Positions 49,159 to 58,387 of a stretch of 64,000 nucleotides of DNA are shown in pieces (the first letter of the stretch is position 1; every line of letters starts with the position of its first letter). A model generated the notes under the pieces. That model worked only from the letters and a program-made list of their open reading frames with translations, had not been told where the DNA came from and made no database searches. This DNA comes from Planctomycetota bacterium (GTDB lineage: Bacteria > Planctomycetota > UBA1135 > GCA-002686595), in NCBI GenBank assembly GCA_029259595.1, contig JAJDEW010000163.1:1-64000 (forward strand), in the 5' to 3' direction. Made by a program: the position numbers and the translations under genes.

Positions 49159-52068
49159 TCAGCGCCGACCGGCAGACGCTTTGTAGCTTTCCAAGCGCGT
49201 CTTCATCTCGGCCGCAGCACCCGAGCTCACCCCGCCAATATCGATTGCAGCCTGCTGACAAGCGAGCGCGGCATGGACGTCCCCGCTCAGAAATCGAGCT
49301 CGTGCAAGCGTCTCGAGACAGCTGCTGTCGCCATGCTCCGTCGCTTCGTCGACTTTGATGGAGAGCTCGAGCACGAGCGCGAGGTGCTCGTCGGCGAGGG
49401 GGTCCAGGTGAAGGACGCCCCAGACCATGCCATTGACCTTTTGGTGCGAGACGCTTGGGTCGCCGGCGGCGACGAGAATGCGGGGAATCCACTCACGCGC
49501 CAACCCCTGAACTCGCAGAGCGGTTGGATGCCTGCGCACCGTCGGATCGAGGCCTTCCCAGGCGCTGAGAATCCGCTCCATGGTCGGCATGAACTGCGCC
49601 AGGCTCTCCAAGTACCCGGCCGGGTACGGGGTGCCCTCGAGCTCCCAGCTCAAGCACTGTCCGAGGTTGTCCAGAAACTCCAGAGCCGGCTCGACGGCCG
49701 CCTCCGGATCGTGGTCGAAGAGCTCCAGCGCCTGCATGCCATGCCAAAGGGTCACGCCTTCGCACGAGAAGAAGTAGGCCTCGCCCCGATGATTCTCCAG
49801 CAGGCGCTTGGCCTCTTCGAAGGCCTCGAAGGCTTCGTCATGCCTCGCCGTACCGTGGAGCATGAACCCCAGCAAGGCGAGCTGCTTGCCGAGGAAGACC
49901 TTGTTGCGCTGGAAGCCGCGCGCCGTGTCGACGACTTCGCGCTGCCTCGCCGCCGCCTCCGCACGTCGGCCTTCGCGCCAAAACGCCCACACAACGTTCG
50001 ATTCCAAGTCCGCTTGCATCAGGGTCCCGGTACCTCGACGCCGGAAGCGTTCGAGCACGTCCTCCATCACCGGTACCGTGAAACCGACGGCCTTCAGCGA
50101 TCCGTGAACCCAAAATCCGAGCGCGATTTCGAAGAAGTCGAAGGCATCGTCGTCGGGTTCGAAGCCTTGCTGCATCGACTTCGCGATGCGTTCGTACAGC
50201 GCGCTGGCCTCGCCGATCCGGTCCATCCGCATGAGAACACCGGCCCGGGCATACTCGACGATGGGAACCAAGCGCCGGTCCAACGCTGGGATCAGCTCTT
50301 GCACCCGGCTCAAGGCCCGATCGGCCTCCGCCAGTCGCCCGCTGTTGAAGAGCATGGCGGACCATCGGAAGAGCTCTTCGACGGCCTCTCGTTCGCCGGC
50401 GACGAGGAGCGGCTCGAGGCTGCCCAGTGCCGCGGTGCGCAGCAGGTCGGTGTCGAGCTCGACGGTGAGCCCTCCTTCCTTGTCGTGAGCCAACCGGTCG
50501 AGCTCCCACGCGATGTGCGAGAGTGTCAGCGGATCTCCAGCCCCCTCGCCCAGTGCCTCGAAGGCAAGGCTGAAGTGCGCGACCGCCTCGTCCGGGAGCT
50601 CGCGGTGAAGGAAGGCGTCGCCGAGCGCTCGGTGGACGGTCGCCCGGCTACGTGGCTGGTCGGCGAGCGCGCCGGCCTCGAGACGGCGGGACGCATCGCG
50701 CAAGAGGTCCGTCACCGTGGACTCCGTTCCCCCGCGAGCACCAAAAAGCGGACTGGTCGAGAACAGAGTCTCGCGGAAGAAGCTGGCCAGCGCCTCCTGC
50801 TTCAACGCCTCGGCCAAGGCGTCTTGCTCGCTTCTTCTCGCGGCCGAGCGCTGATCCTCGGCAACGCGTAGTGCCTCGGTGGCGCGCAGGTAGCCACTGC
50901 TCGTTCCGGCGATCCCGAGCAGCAGGACGCCCACCAGAGCCGAGGCTGCGGCCACGGAACCCCGGTTGCGCCGCAGGAACTTGCGCAGCAGGTAGACACG
51001 GCTCGGCGGCGAAGCGAGCACCGGCTCGTGTCGCGCGTGGCGTTCGATGTCCGCTGCAAATTCCTTCGCCGTCTCGTAGCGGCGCACACGGTCTTTCTCC
51101 AGCGCCTTGAGCACGATCCAGTCGAGGTCACCTCTGAGGGCGCGCACGAGAGCCGCCGGCTCCTCGCCGCGCGCTCGGGAGAGTGACCCGATCGACTCGC
51201 CCAGAGTCGAGAGCTTCGTGCTCGGGCGTAGAGCCTCCTCCTCCCGAATGATGCGCTTGATCTCCTCGAAGGCCGCGCTGCGAAGCCGTACTCCGTCGAC
51301 GGGCGTCGTTCCGGTGAGGAGCTCGTACAGGAGCACACCGAGGGAGTAGATGTCGCTGCGAGTGTCGATGTCGAGACCGCTGAGATCGGCCTGCTCCGGC
51401 GACATGTACTCGGGCGTGCCGATGAACTGCCTGAACTCCGTGAAGAGCGTCTTGTCCGTCAGGTCCTGATTGGTCGCCTTGGCGATTCCAAAGTCGATGA
51501 CCTTGGGCACCGGCTCGGCGTCGTGCATGGTCACCATCACGTTCGATGGCTTCAGATCCCGGTGGATGATTCCCTTCTGGTGGGCGTGCTGGACGGCTCG
51601 GCAAACCTTCACGAAGAGCTCGAGGCGGTCCTTTGTCGAGAGATGACTTTCGTCGCAGAATTCGGTGATCGGAATGCCCTTGACGAGCTCCATCACGAAA
51701 TACGGGCGGCCGGTCTCGGTGGCGCCGGCGTCGAACACCTTGGCGATGTTCGGATGGTCCATCATGGCCAACGCCTGGCGCTCGGCTTCGAAGCGCGCGA
51801 TCACCTGGCGTGTGTCCATGCCCAGCTTGACGATTTTCAGCGCGACGCGGCGTCGCACCGGTTCCTTCTGCTCGGCCATGTAGACCGTGCCGAAACCACC
51901 CTCCCCGATGAGTTGCAGCAGTTTGTAGCGACCGATCGCGTCGCCCGGCTGCTCGATCGAGGAAGACACGTCCGCTCGAGCCACTTCGCCCCCCTCGACC
52001 TCGGCGCGTGCCTTGCGAATGGGGTCGGAGTCGGGGGCAAAGCTGTCGGGGTCCGTGGCCGGGTTCAT
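49159..52068 (-). CDS. PknB-type Ser/Thr kinase with membrane helix and helical-repeat C-terminus
   Basis: 969 residues. The kinase domain (about 45-340) has a P-loop with LIGEGGFGTVYMAEQ, the catalytic loop IIHRDLKPSNVMVTMHD, DFG in KVIDFGIAKATNQDL and GTPEYMSPEQADLSGLDIDT. A single membrane helix follows (SVAAASALVGVLLLGIAGTS), then an Ala/Glu-rich coiled coil and about 550 residues of TPR-like helices (for example ALGDAFLHRELPDEAVAHF). The ECF sigma gene lies 46 bp upstream on the same strand. This kinase-ECF pair, with a repeat sensor outside the membrane, is a hallmark of Planctomycetota and probably controls the sigma factor. Confidence 0.95.
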   Translation of the reverse strand: MNPATDPDSFAPDSDPIRKARAEVEGGEVARADVSSSIEQPGDAIGRYKLLQLIGEGGFGTVYMAEQKEPVRRRVALKIVKLGMDTRQVIARFEAERQALAMMDHPNIAKVFDAGATETGRPYFVMELVKGIPITEFCDESHLSTKDRLELFVKVCRAVQHAHQKGIIHRDLKPSNVMVTMHDAEPVPKVIDFGIAKATNQDLTDKTLFTEFRQFIGTPEYMSPEQADLSGLDIDTRSDIYSLGVLLYELLTGTTPVDGVRLRSAAFEEIKRIIREEEALRPSTKLSTLGESIGSLSRARGEEPAALVRALRGDLDWIVLKALEKDRVRRYETAKEFAADIERHARHEPVLASPPSRVYLLRKFLRRNRGSVAAASALVGVLLLGIAGTSSGYLRATEALRVAEDQRSAARRSEQDALAEALKQEALASFFRETLFSTSPLFGARGGTESTVTDLLRDASRRLEAGALADQPRSRATVHRALGDAFLHRELPDEAVAHFSLAFEALGEGAGDPLTLSHIAWELDRLAHDKEGGLTVELDTDLLRTAALGSLEPLLVAGEREAVEELFRWSAMLFNSGRLAEADRALSRVQELIPALDRRLVPIVEYARAGVLMRMDRIGEASALYERIAKSMQQGFEPDDDAFDFFEIALGFWVHGSLKAVGFTVPVMEDVLERFRRRGTGTLMQADLESNVVWAFWREGRRAEAAARQREVVDTARGFQRNKVFLGKQLALLGFMLHGTARHDEAFEAFEEAKRLLENHRGEAYFFSCEGVTLWHGMQALELFDHDPEAAVEPALEFLDNLGQCLSWELEGTPYPAGYLESLAQFMPTMERILSAWEGLDPTVRRHPTALRVQGLAREWIPRILVAAGDPSVSHQKVNGMVWGVLHLDPLADEHLALVLELSIKVDEATEHGDSSCLETLARARFLSGDVHAALACQQAAIDIGGVSSGAAAEMKTRLESYKASAGRR

Positions 52069-52114
52069 CGTCAGGTGTCTCCTCTGGAGGCCCGGCGCCG
52101 CCTACACTCCGCAC

Positions 52115-52735
52115 TCACGGTGAATCGTAGAAAAACCGGGTCGCGCCACCGAGCAGCTCCTTCAGGCGGTCGTGGGCCCGCGAGCGCAGCATGTGGACCG
52201 CGCCCGGGCTCTTCCCGAGTTCGGCAGCGAGCTCGGCCACGGGCCGTTCGGCCAGATCGAGCTCGTCCACGACGCGGCGGTAGCTGGCGGGCAAGCGCGC
52301 GATCGCCGCACGAAGCCGGGAAACCGCCTCGCGGCCTGCGGCGATCGAGCCAGCGGTCGCCTCGCCATCAACCAGGGTTGCCATCAACGTCTCGGCCGAC
52401 GTTCCTCCCGCCCGCACGGCTCGCCCATGCGCCTCGGGACGCTTGTCGCGCTGGAGAGCTCGGACAGCATCACGAAGGTTGTTCTCGGCGATGCGCGCGA
52501 GCCAACCGCGAAACCCAGCCATGGTCCGCGCCTGCAGGGTGAAGATGCGAAGGTAGGCCTCCAAGTAGGTGACCTGCATGACGTCCTCGGGCTCCAGGCT
52601 CGGGCGCCAACGCGGATCAATGGAGATTCCCGCCACGACCCGGGGGCCACACTCCCGCAGAAGCTCTTCGAGCGCTTCTCCGTCCCCATCGATCGCACGC
52701 TCGATGCGGGGTTCTTCGCTTTCCGTCGAAGCCAC
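52115..52735 (-). CDS. ECF sigma factor paired with the Ser/Thr kinase
   Basis: 206 residues. Region 2 includes EPEDVMQVTYLEAYLRIFTL and FRGWLARIAENNLRDAVRAL; region 4 includes LPASYRRVVDELDLAERPVA and GKSPGAVHMLRSRAHDRLKE. This belongs to the planctomycete-type ECF group that lies beside large Ser/Thr kinases, and it is likely activated by phosphorylation (established for related ECF families, inferred here). There is no anti-sigma gene nearby. The start lies 9 bp from the end of an upstream pseudogene. Confidence 0.93.
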   Translation of the reverse strand: MASTESEEPRIERAIDGDGEALEELLRECGPRVVAGISIDPRWRPSLEPEDVMQVTYLEAYLRIFTLQARTMAGFRGWLARIAENNLRDAVRALQRDKRPEAHGRAVRAGGTSAETLMATLVDGEATAGSIAAGREAVSRLRAAIARLPASYRRVVDELDLAERPVAELAAELGKSPGAVHMLRSRAHDRLKELLGGATRFFYDSP

Positions 52736-52744
52736 CCGGGCATC

Positions 52745-54094
52745 CTACCTCGGCAGGTCGCCGCGGCGGCCCACGACCGCCGAGAGTGCAATGTTGTCGA
52801 GCATCCCTGTAAACACCAAGCGGTGCAGTGGATAGATGAAGTACCAGTAGGCCAGTCCGAACAGACCGACCGGATCAAAGAGCGCCGTCTGGCGGATTGT
52901 GGCACCGCCGTCGGTTGGCAGCACTTCGAACTCGAGCCAGGCGCGTCCGGGCAGCTTCATCTCGGCGTGCAGTCTCAAGAGCCGGCCCGGTTCGTAGGCC
53001 TCGACACGCCAGAAGTCGAGCGCATCGCCGACGCGCAGTTCCTCCGGGTCTACGCGGCCGCGACGCACACCGACACCGCCGACGAGGAGGTCGAGAAAAC
53101 CACGCACGCGCCACAGTCAGTCGTAGGCGTACCATCCGGTCGCGCCCCCGATGCGGCGAATCGGCGCAAACGCTTCATCCGGACAGACTTCTACCGTGCG
53201 AGCCCGCGAGTCGACGAGCCGGTTCCTGAAGCGCACGCCCGCCCAGCTTCGTGCCTCCCACCCGGACGAGAAAGCGTCGTACCAGCTGCTCTCGGCGATC
53301 TCGTTCTCTTCGTTGATGAGGGCTGCTGCGATCGCCTCCGGCATGCCACGCGGCCGCAATGGGAACAAGTCGAGCGCCGCGGTGTCACGCGCGACACTTG
53401 GATGCTTGATCGATTCAATCAGCTTGCGTCCCACGCGTGCATAGATCGGCGTCACGAGCCCGAGCCAAAGGCTCGAGAGGCGCGGGGTCAGGACCGGCAC
53501 GCGGATCATCGCCCTGCGTAGCCCGCGCTGCCGGGCGTACTCGCGCATCAAGTCGCCGTAGGAGACCCGGTCCGCGCCGCCGATTTCGAGGACCCGACTT
53601 CCCTCGAGAGGAACGTCCTGGGCCGCGATCAGGTAGGCGAGCAAGTCCTCGACAGCGATCGGCTGCGCTTCCACGTCGACCCAACGCGGGGTGATCATGA
53701 TCGGAAGACGCTCGACCAGGGCGCGAATCATCTCGACGGACAGGCTTCCGCAGCCGAGGACGATCGAGGCTCGAAGCTCGATGACCCACACGCCCGACTC
53801 GCGCAACAGCACACCGACCTCGTGCCGGCTGCGCAGGTGCGGCGAGAGATCGTCTCCATGGGCGAGCCCTCCGAGATAAGTGATGCGGCGTACGCCGGCC
53901 GCAGACGCTGCCGAGGCAAAGTTGCGGGCCGCGACGCGGTCGCGCTCCTCGAAGTCCCGGTCCGAACCCATCGAATGGATCAGGTAGTAGGCCGTGCCTA
54001 CGCCCTCGAACGCCGGTGCCAGCGTCTCGAACTCGAGCACGTCACCGGCGACCACTTCCGTTGTCGCGGCCGCCCGCGAGGCCAGCGCGTCCGT
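52745..54094 (-). pseudogene. NAD(P)-binding SDR/DUF2867 protein: 5'-truncated with in-frame TGA
   Basis: The complement encodes most of a SDR-DUF2867 protein: VGTAYYLIHSMGSDRDFEE, GVRRITYLGGLAHGDDLSPH, then GGATGWYAYD, TGA (53119-53117), then LWRVRGFLDLLVGGVGVRRG and VGDALDFWRVEAYEPGRLLR. In relatives the TGA position is Trp (DWLWRLRG), so this is a nonsense change, not selenocysteine. The N-terminal Rossmann glycine motif is missing; similarity begins at VVAGDV, and the upstream DNA is REP/RAYT sequence. The gene has thus lost its first about 40 residues. Confidence 0.75.
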
Positions 54095-54134
54095 TCACCG
54101 CGTGAGACAGCGCAGTGCAAATCATTGATACAGA

Positions 54135-54165
54135 GTCGCACACCTTGTTGTTGACCGACAACAAG
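54135..54165 (+). repeat. REP-like end of RAYT element 1 (left)
   Basis: GTCGCACACC is followed by a hairpin in which CTTGTTGT (54144-54151) pairs with ACAACAAG (54158-54165). A related sequence lies in inverted orientation at 55278-55308, on the other side of the transposase gene. Confidence 0.7.
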
Positions 54166-54213
54166 CACTTGCCACTCACAGAGCGAAGCCAAGGTCGCGA
54201 GCTTGTCTCCCGC

Positions 54214-55224
54214 TCACCGACCAAGTACGAGCACGAGCGCCTGCTGGACGACTCTGGCTGTCCGCGTGCGGTAGTCCGCGTCTTCGTCGACGAAGATCCC
54301 GTGTTCCTGGCCGAAGCGTCGGCAGCGCATCGCGGATTCCCCCTGTCGCTCGGAAAGCTCACGCCAGGAGAGACCGGCCAGCTCGTGGGCGAGGCCGTTG
54401 AAGGCTCGCGGTCGCGCCGGCACGAGCACGCCTCCACGCTCGATCCTCCAGGGCCCATGCAGCTCCTCCTCCTGGTCCAGAGCCCGGTCGAGCGACCCTG
54501 GCGAGCAGACCGGCAACCCCGGGACGTGTCCATCGGCGAGGCGAGTCTTGCTCTCCATCCAGCGCTGCACTTCGATCGGAGTGGAGCCGACCAAGTCCAG
54601 CAAGGGATCCGCGGACGCGCGCACGCACATCCGGCGCTCCACCAGGTCCACGAGTTCGGTGGTCGCAGCGCCCGCATCGTGGCCGAACGCTCGTGCATAG
54701 GCCTGCGAACCGAAGCGCTCCACGCCAGCGAGGTTGCAGGCCTCCTGCTCGACCCGGCGACGCTCGAGCCAGGGAGGCCCAGAGTCGCGGTAGTAGTGGA
54801 ACGCGCTTCCGAACGGGTAGCTCTCGCTCTGAAAGACGATCCGAGCACGAACGTGGTTGGAATCGATGTACCGAACCAAGGTCCGCCAATAGCGATCGTC
54901 CTCGACCGGCTTCGAGAAGAACCGGCCCCGGACCAAGGCGCCGTCACGGCGATGCATGCGGTTGAAGCGCCGCGAGTGTGCGTTCTGCGCCAGCCTCAGA
55001 GCCTCACTCAGCTCGCCCACCGGACTCCGCACTAGCAGGTGAAAATGGGTGGTGAGAATGCTGTAGGCGTGCAGCTCGATCCGCCCCCGTCGCACCTCAC
55101 GCGCCAGCCGCGAGAGGAAGAATCGAATGTCTGCCCCGGACTCGAACAAGGGTCGCTTGGCGATACCGCGATTGACGACGTGATGCCAGCTCCCGGGCCG
55201 GTCCTGCCGCGGTCTTCGTCCCAT
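54214..55224 (-). CDS. REP-associated tyrosine transposase (RAYT, Y1/HUH), element 1
   Basis: 336 residues. The HUH motif is in YSILTTHFHLLVRSPVGELS, the N-terminal strand is SWHHVVNRGIAKRPLFES, and the catalytic-Tyr region is WRTLVRYIDSNHVRARIVF. A C-terminal extension of about 150 residues occurs in this RAYT group. RAYTs are single-copy IS200-like nucleases that nick at REP hairpins rather than mobilise themselves. Related inverted REP-like sequences flank it (54135 and 55278). It is 37% different in layout from RAYT 2 only in small loops; the family is the same. Ser/Arg-rich ends suggest no decay. Confidence 0.9.
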   Translation of the reverse strand: MGRRPRQDRPGSWHHVVNRGIAKRPLFESGADIRFFLSRLAREVRRGRIELHAYSILTTHFHLLVRSPVGELSEALRLAQNAHSRRFNRMHRRDGALVRGRFFSKPVEDDRYWRTLVRYIDSNHVRARIVFQSESYPFGSAFHYYRDSGPPWLERRRVEQEACNLAGVERFGSQAYARAFGHDAGAATTELVDLVERRMCVRASADPLLDLVGSTPIEVQRWMESKTRLADGHVPGLPVCSPGSLDRALDQEEELHGPWRIERGGVLVPARPRAFNGLAHELAGLSWRELSERQGESAMRCRRFGQEHGIFVDEDADYRTRTARVVQQALVLVLGR

Positions 55225-55277
55225 GCGAGGAGGACCGACTGGGGGCGCAGCGGGTTACGGGTCGAGTGCGATACATC

Positions 55278-55308
55278 GTTGTCGTACAGAAACAACAGGG
55301 TGTGCGAC
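55278..55308 (-). repeat. REP-like end of RAYT element 1 (right)
   Basis: On the minus strand GTCGCACACCCTGTTGT is followed by ACAAC after a loop, matching the left copy at 54135. The pair is inverted around the transposase. Confidence 0.65.
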
Positions 55309-55320
55309 ACCGTAGGACCG

Positions 55321-57315
55321 CTACTGGGCGGGCGGTCCACTCAAGGACAGCGTGTAGCTGATCTCTACGGCGTTGAATCCAGTGACCCGAAGCCTGTAGG
55401 TCTGTCCCGCTATGGCGTCGAAGCTGACACTCGGCCAAGCGCCGCTGCACTGGGAGGAGTCGCAGGCGATTTCGTTCGCGACGGTCCCCGGGCAGTCCGT
55501 GTGCACGGAAAGGAAATAGCTGTAGAAGGATCCGCAACCGTCGATCGTGACCGGTCCGCTGGTCGCTGGCGTGTAGGAGAACCACACGTCGCGGTTGAGG
55601 GGGTTCGAACTGCAGCTGGCCGATCCATCCGGGGTCGCTCCCACGGTCGAGCCCGTGAAGGTGCCGGGGCCGATGGGCGTTGCTTCGGCGCAGAAATCGG
55701 GGAGTTGGTCACAGACATCGCCGATGCCGTCTCCATCGCTGTCGAGTTGGTCCTCGTTGGGAACGTTTGGGCAATTGTCATCCAGGTTTGCGTAGCCGTC
55801 CGCATCGACGTCCATGAGCGGGTCGAAGGGCACGTCCAGGGCGTAAAGGTAGCCGTAGTCGTTGACGCCTCCGACGAAACCGGTCATGAAGTACACCCGT
55901 TGGCTATCGGGGGTGAACAAGGGCTCCCAGGACGACGCGAACTGATTCACGCCGTTCTCCGCTTCGAGGTCGACGTGCCAAACGAGGGAACCGTCGGCGG
56001 TGTCGTAGCCGCGTGCCCATTCCGGATTCCCGAAGGTTTCCGTTCCGAGGGCGACGATCAGAGATTCATCCGGTGCCACTTGAAAGCGGTGCAGTTGGTG
56101 CGGGCTGTAGTCACGAATCCAAAGCGTGCTGCCATCTGGATTGAGCGCCCACCACTCGACTCCGAGCCAGTCTCCGGTGTAGAGCGTGCCCGAGGGGCCG
56201 AGCTGGGGCTGGAGCAGGACGTTGGTTCCGTCGCTGGGGTGCACGGAGATCCAGTCAGGATTGGCGTTGGGCGCGACCGCCACGACACCGATCTGCCCCC
56301 AGGCTAGGAGGAGACGTCCGAAGGAGTCCTGCACGGGGTAGCCATTGGCCGAGACGCCGATGTCGCTCACATCCCAGAGCAGGTTGCCGTTGTCCATGTC
56401 GAAGGTGTGCACGGAAGCGGGGCCCGAGGCGGTGGATTCCCAGCTCGCATACCATTGCCCAGCGCCGAATGTGATCTCGGAGTTGCCGCCGACGAAGCTG
56501 AAGAATTGGACTTGGCTGTAGCGCAGGTTGCCTTCGAGATCGATCGAGAAGTGTCCGTAGCCTTCCCCGCTGGTCGTGTCTTGAACCGCGTAGATGTTGC
56601 CGTCGGGACCGAGGCTCGGTCCGGCCAGAAGTTCATGACCGCTCGTGTTGGGAAGCGTCCAACGTACCGTTCCATCGGGATTGAGCACGGAGATGAGGAT
56701 TCCCGGACCACCGCCGGTGACGATCGTTCCATCGGATGCGAGCGAGATGGGACGCCCTCCCCCGATGCCGTTCAGACTCCACAGGAGCTGGCCCTCTGGG
56801 TCCAAGGCATAGAAAGTCGTGTCGTCGCTGGCGTAGATCGTTCCGTCCGGAGCAAGCTCGGTGAACTGCACCGGAAGGTAGGAGTTCGTTTGGAAGCGCC
56901 AGCGGATGCGGCTTTCAGGACCCGCCGCGAAGATGGTCAGCGGAGCGACGTTGCTCGCGCCGGAGGGGGTCTGGAGCTGGACACCGACGGCCCCGAGCTC
57001 GACGGCTGCGGGGACGAAGGCGTGCACCTCGCTCGCGGACCAGGCGCTGACGTTGGCGGCCAAGCCGCCGATCAACACTTCTGAACTGCCTTGGGCGCTT
57101 CCAAAGTTCTGGCCGCTCAAGACCAGCGGGTCACTGCGCTCCAGGTTCTTCGCAGATAGCGAACTGATGTGAGGACCCACCTGTGTTCTCCCCGAACGAA
57201 GCTGTTCGCCCTGAGAGTCGATTCGCCCTGCAAAGAGCAGCAAACTGGCACAGGCGAGTGCAAACACGCTGCGCTCGCGTGAATCGACGCCAGAGATTCG
57301 GTTCCTTCGGTACAT
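55321..57315 (-). CDS. Secreted IPT/TIG, beta-propeller and thrombospondin type 3 repeat protein
   Basis: 664 residues. Signal peptide (SVFALACASLLLFAGRIDSQ), an IPT/TIG domain about 46-132 (SDPLVLSGQNFGSAQGSSEV, AVGVQLQTPSGASNVAPLTI), PQQ-like beta-propeller blades about 135-500 (DGTIYASDDTTFYALDPEGQ, DGNIYAVQDTTSGEGYGHF), a thrombospondin type 3 calcium repeat (DVDADGYANLDDNCPNVPNE, DSDGDGIGDVCDQLPD) and a C-terminal pre-peptidase-like domain with paired cysteines. Such multi-domain proteins are exported and often surface-bound in Planctomycetota. No enzyme motif. It stands alone between a REP sequence and a decayed HAF-repeat gene. Confidence 0.88.
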   Translation of the reverse strand: MYRRNRISGVDSRERSVFALACASLLLFAGRIDSQGEQLRSGRTQVGPHISSLSAKNLERSDPLVLSGQNFGSAQGSSEVLIGGLAANVSAWSASEVHAFVPAAVELGAVGVQLQTPSGASNVAPLTIFAAGPESRIRWRFQTNSYLPVQFTELAPDGTIYASDDTTFYALDPEGQLLWSLNGIGGGRPISLASDGTIVTGGGPGILISVLNPDGTVRWTLPNTSGHELLAGPSLGPDGNIYAVQDTTSGEGYGHFSIDLEGNLRYSQVQFFSFVGGNSEITFGAGQWYASWESTASGPASVHTFDMDNGNLLWDVSDIGVSANGYPVQDSFGRLLLAWGQIGVVAVAPNANPDWISVHPSDGTNVLLQPQLGPSGTLYTGDWLGVEWWALNPDGSTLWIRDYSPHQLHRFQVAPDESLIVALGTETFGNPEWARGYDTADGSLVWHVDLEAENGVNQFASSWEPLFTPDSQRVYFMTGFVGGVNDYGYLYALDVPFDPLMDVDADGYANLDDNCPNVPNEDQLDSDGDGIGDVCDQLPDFCAEATPIGPGTFTGSTVGATPDGSASCSSNPLNRDVWFSYTPATSGPVTIDGCGSFYSYFLSVHTDCPGTVANEIACDSSQCSGAWPSVSFDAIAGQTYRLRVTGFNAVEISYTLSLSGPPAQ

Positions 57316-57542
57316 CGGTCATCCTTGCTTTGGTGTGGGCCGTTCGGGGCAAGCCTGGCAATCGCCATGCCACGATCGAGCTCGTGCCCTCCCGTGGGCC
57401 CTGCGGCCCGACATCTCGCCCCGAACTAGGAGTTTGGTTCGCCACGAAGCGAGTCGGCCGAGACGGGAGTCCAGCTTGCAGGCGCAGAGTCCAGATCTTG
57501 TGCTGCTCGTTCAAACACGCGGAAGATTCGCGACGTCAGGTC

Positions 57543-58213
57543 CGCCGGTGGGTTCGAGCTACCGTGCGATCGGCATCAACGCGTCCGGTACGATCGCGGG
57601 CGACGGCGGCGACAGCTTCGGCCAAGCCTGGCGCTTCGAGAATGGCACGTTCGAGTTCCTCGGAACGCTGGCGGGTGGCGTGCGCAGCACGGCCGCCGCG
57701 ATCAACGATCAAGGCGAGATCGTGGGCACTTCGCGCACGCTGTCGATCATGGATCCACCGCAGAGCTTCCGATCTGTACCAGGCCAAGCGCTCGAGCTCG
57801 TGCTCTCCTCGAGCCAGGCCTCGTTCCTCAACAATGCCGGTCAGGTCGCGGGCTGGACGTCGTCCTTGGCGGGGTTCCTCTGGACACCCGGCGCGGGCTT
57901 CGAAGTCCTGCCGGCACTCGGGCAGCACGTTTACGTCTATCCGAGCTCGATCAACTCCGCGGGTGATGTTGTCGGCATTGCGACGCACGCGAACGGCAAT
58001 GCGAGCATTCCCTTTCTCTTCACCGACGACGCAGGCATGCAGGCGATTACCGGCTTCACGAGCAACGCCTCGGCCGTGGCCGTGAACGACCATCGCACGG
58101 TCGTCGGCAACCTCTCCGCCGGGGCGAGGGCGGGGCTGCCCACCAGGGCTTGGCCCCAACGAAAGACAACGCAGGTTTCGGATCGGACTCCCGTATCGTG
58201 GCCAGTGCGGTGA
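57543..58213 (+). pseudogene. HAF-repeat protein remnant
   Basis: An open stretch encodes HAF-type repeats: YRAIGINASGTIAGDGGDSF, STAAAINDQGEIVGTSRTL, SFLNNAGQVAGWTSSLAGFL and ASAVAVNDHRTVVGNLSAGA. There is no start codon with a signal peptide, the upstream part of the frame is unrelated, and after about 58120 the sequence changes to non-repeat residues up to the stop. It is a 5'- and 3'-truncated remnant between mobile sequences. Confidence 0.65.
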
Positions 58214-58261
58214 CCGCCTTCATCTTCTCGATCCCCAAGCGCAACCTGTACATCACCGGCC

Positions 58262-58291
58262 GTGATACCGAGACCGGTGATACCGAGACCG
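58262..58291 (+). repeat. 15-bp tandem duplication next to a REP
   Basis: GTGATACCGAGACCG occurs twice in tandem (58262-58276 and 58277-58291). The second copy runs into REP copy 1, suggesting a local slip or processing event at the REP edge. Confidence 0.65.
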
Positions 58292-58308
58292 AACGCTTTC
58301 CGCCGGCC
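58281..58308 (-). repeat. REP copy 1 of RAYT element 2
   Basis: 28-bp REP reading GGCCGGCGGAAAGCGTTC and on to GGTA on the minus strand. It overlaps the stop codon of the transposase gene. Three further copies lie at 59349, 59426 and 59584. Confidence 0.8.
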
Positions 58309-58387
58309 TACTCCCTGAGGCACTCCACACCCACTTCCCCCACCGCCTCCACATACGCCGCATCCTGTCCCATCCAGACTCGATGAG
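58281..58387. repeat. 107-bp direct repeat, copy 1 (REP plus transposase 3' end)
   Basis: REP copy 1 and the last 26 codons of the RAYT gene. The same 107 bp recur at 59426-59532 with about eight substitutions and no gaps. Confidence 0.8.

Noticed and set aside
53117..53119. In-frame TGA as a third selenocysteine
   Set aside because: The position is Trp in relatives (DWLWR), the protein has no redox motif there, the N-terminus is missing, and no suitable hairpin follows. A nonsense mutation is the simpler reading.
57335..57542. N-terminal part of the HAF-repeat frame
   Set aside because: This stretch lacks a signal peptide and repeat signal; similarity begins at about 57543.
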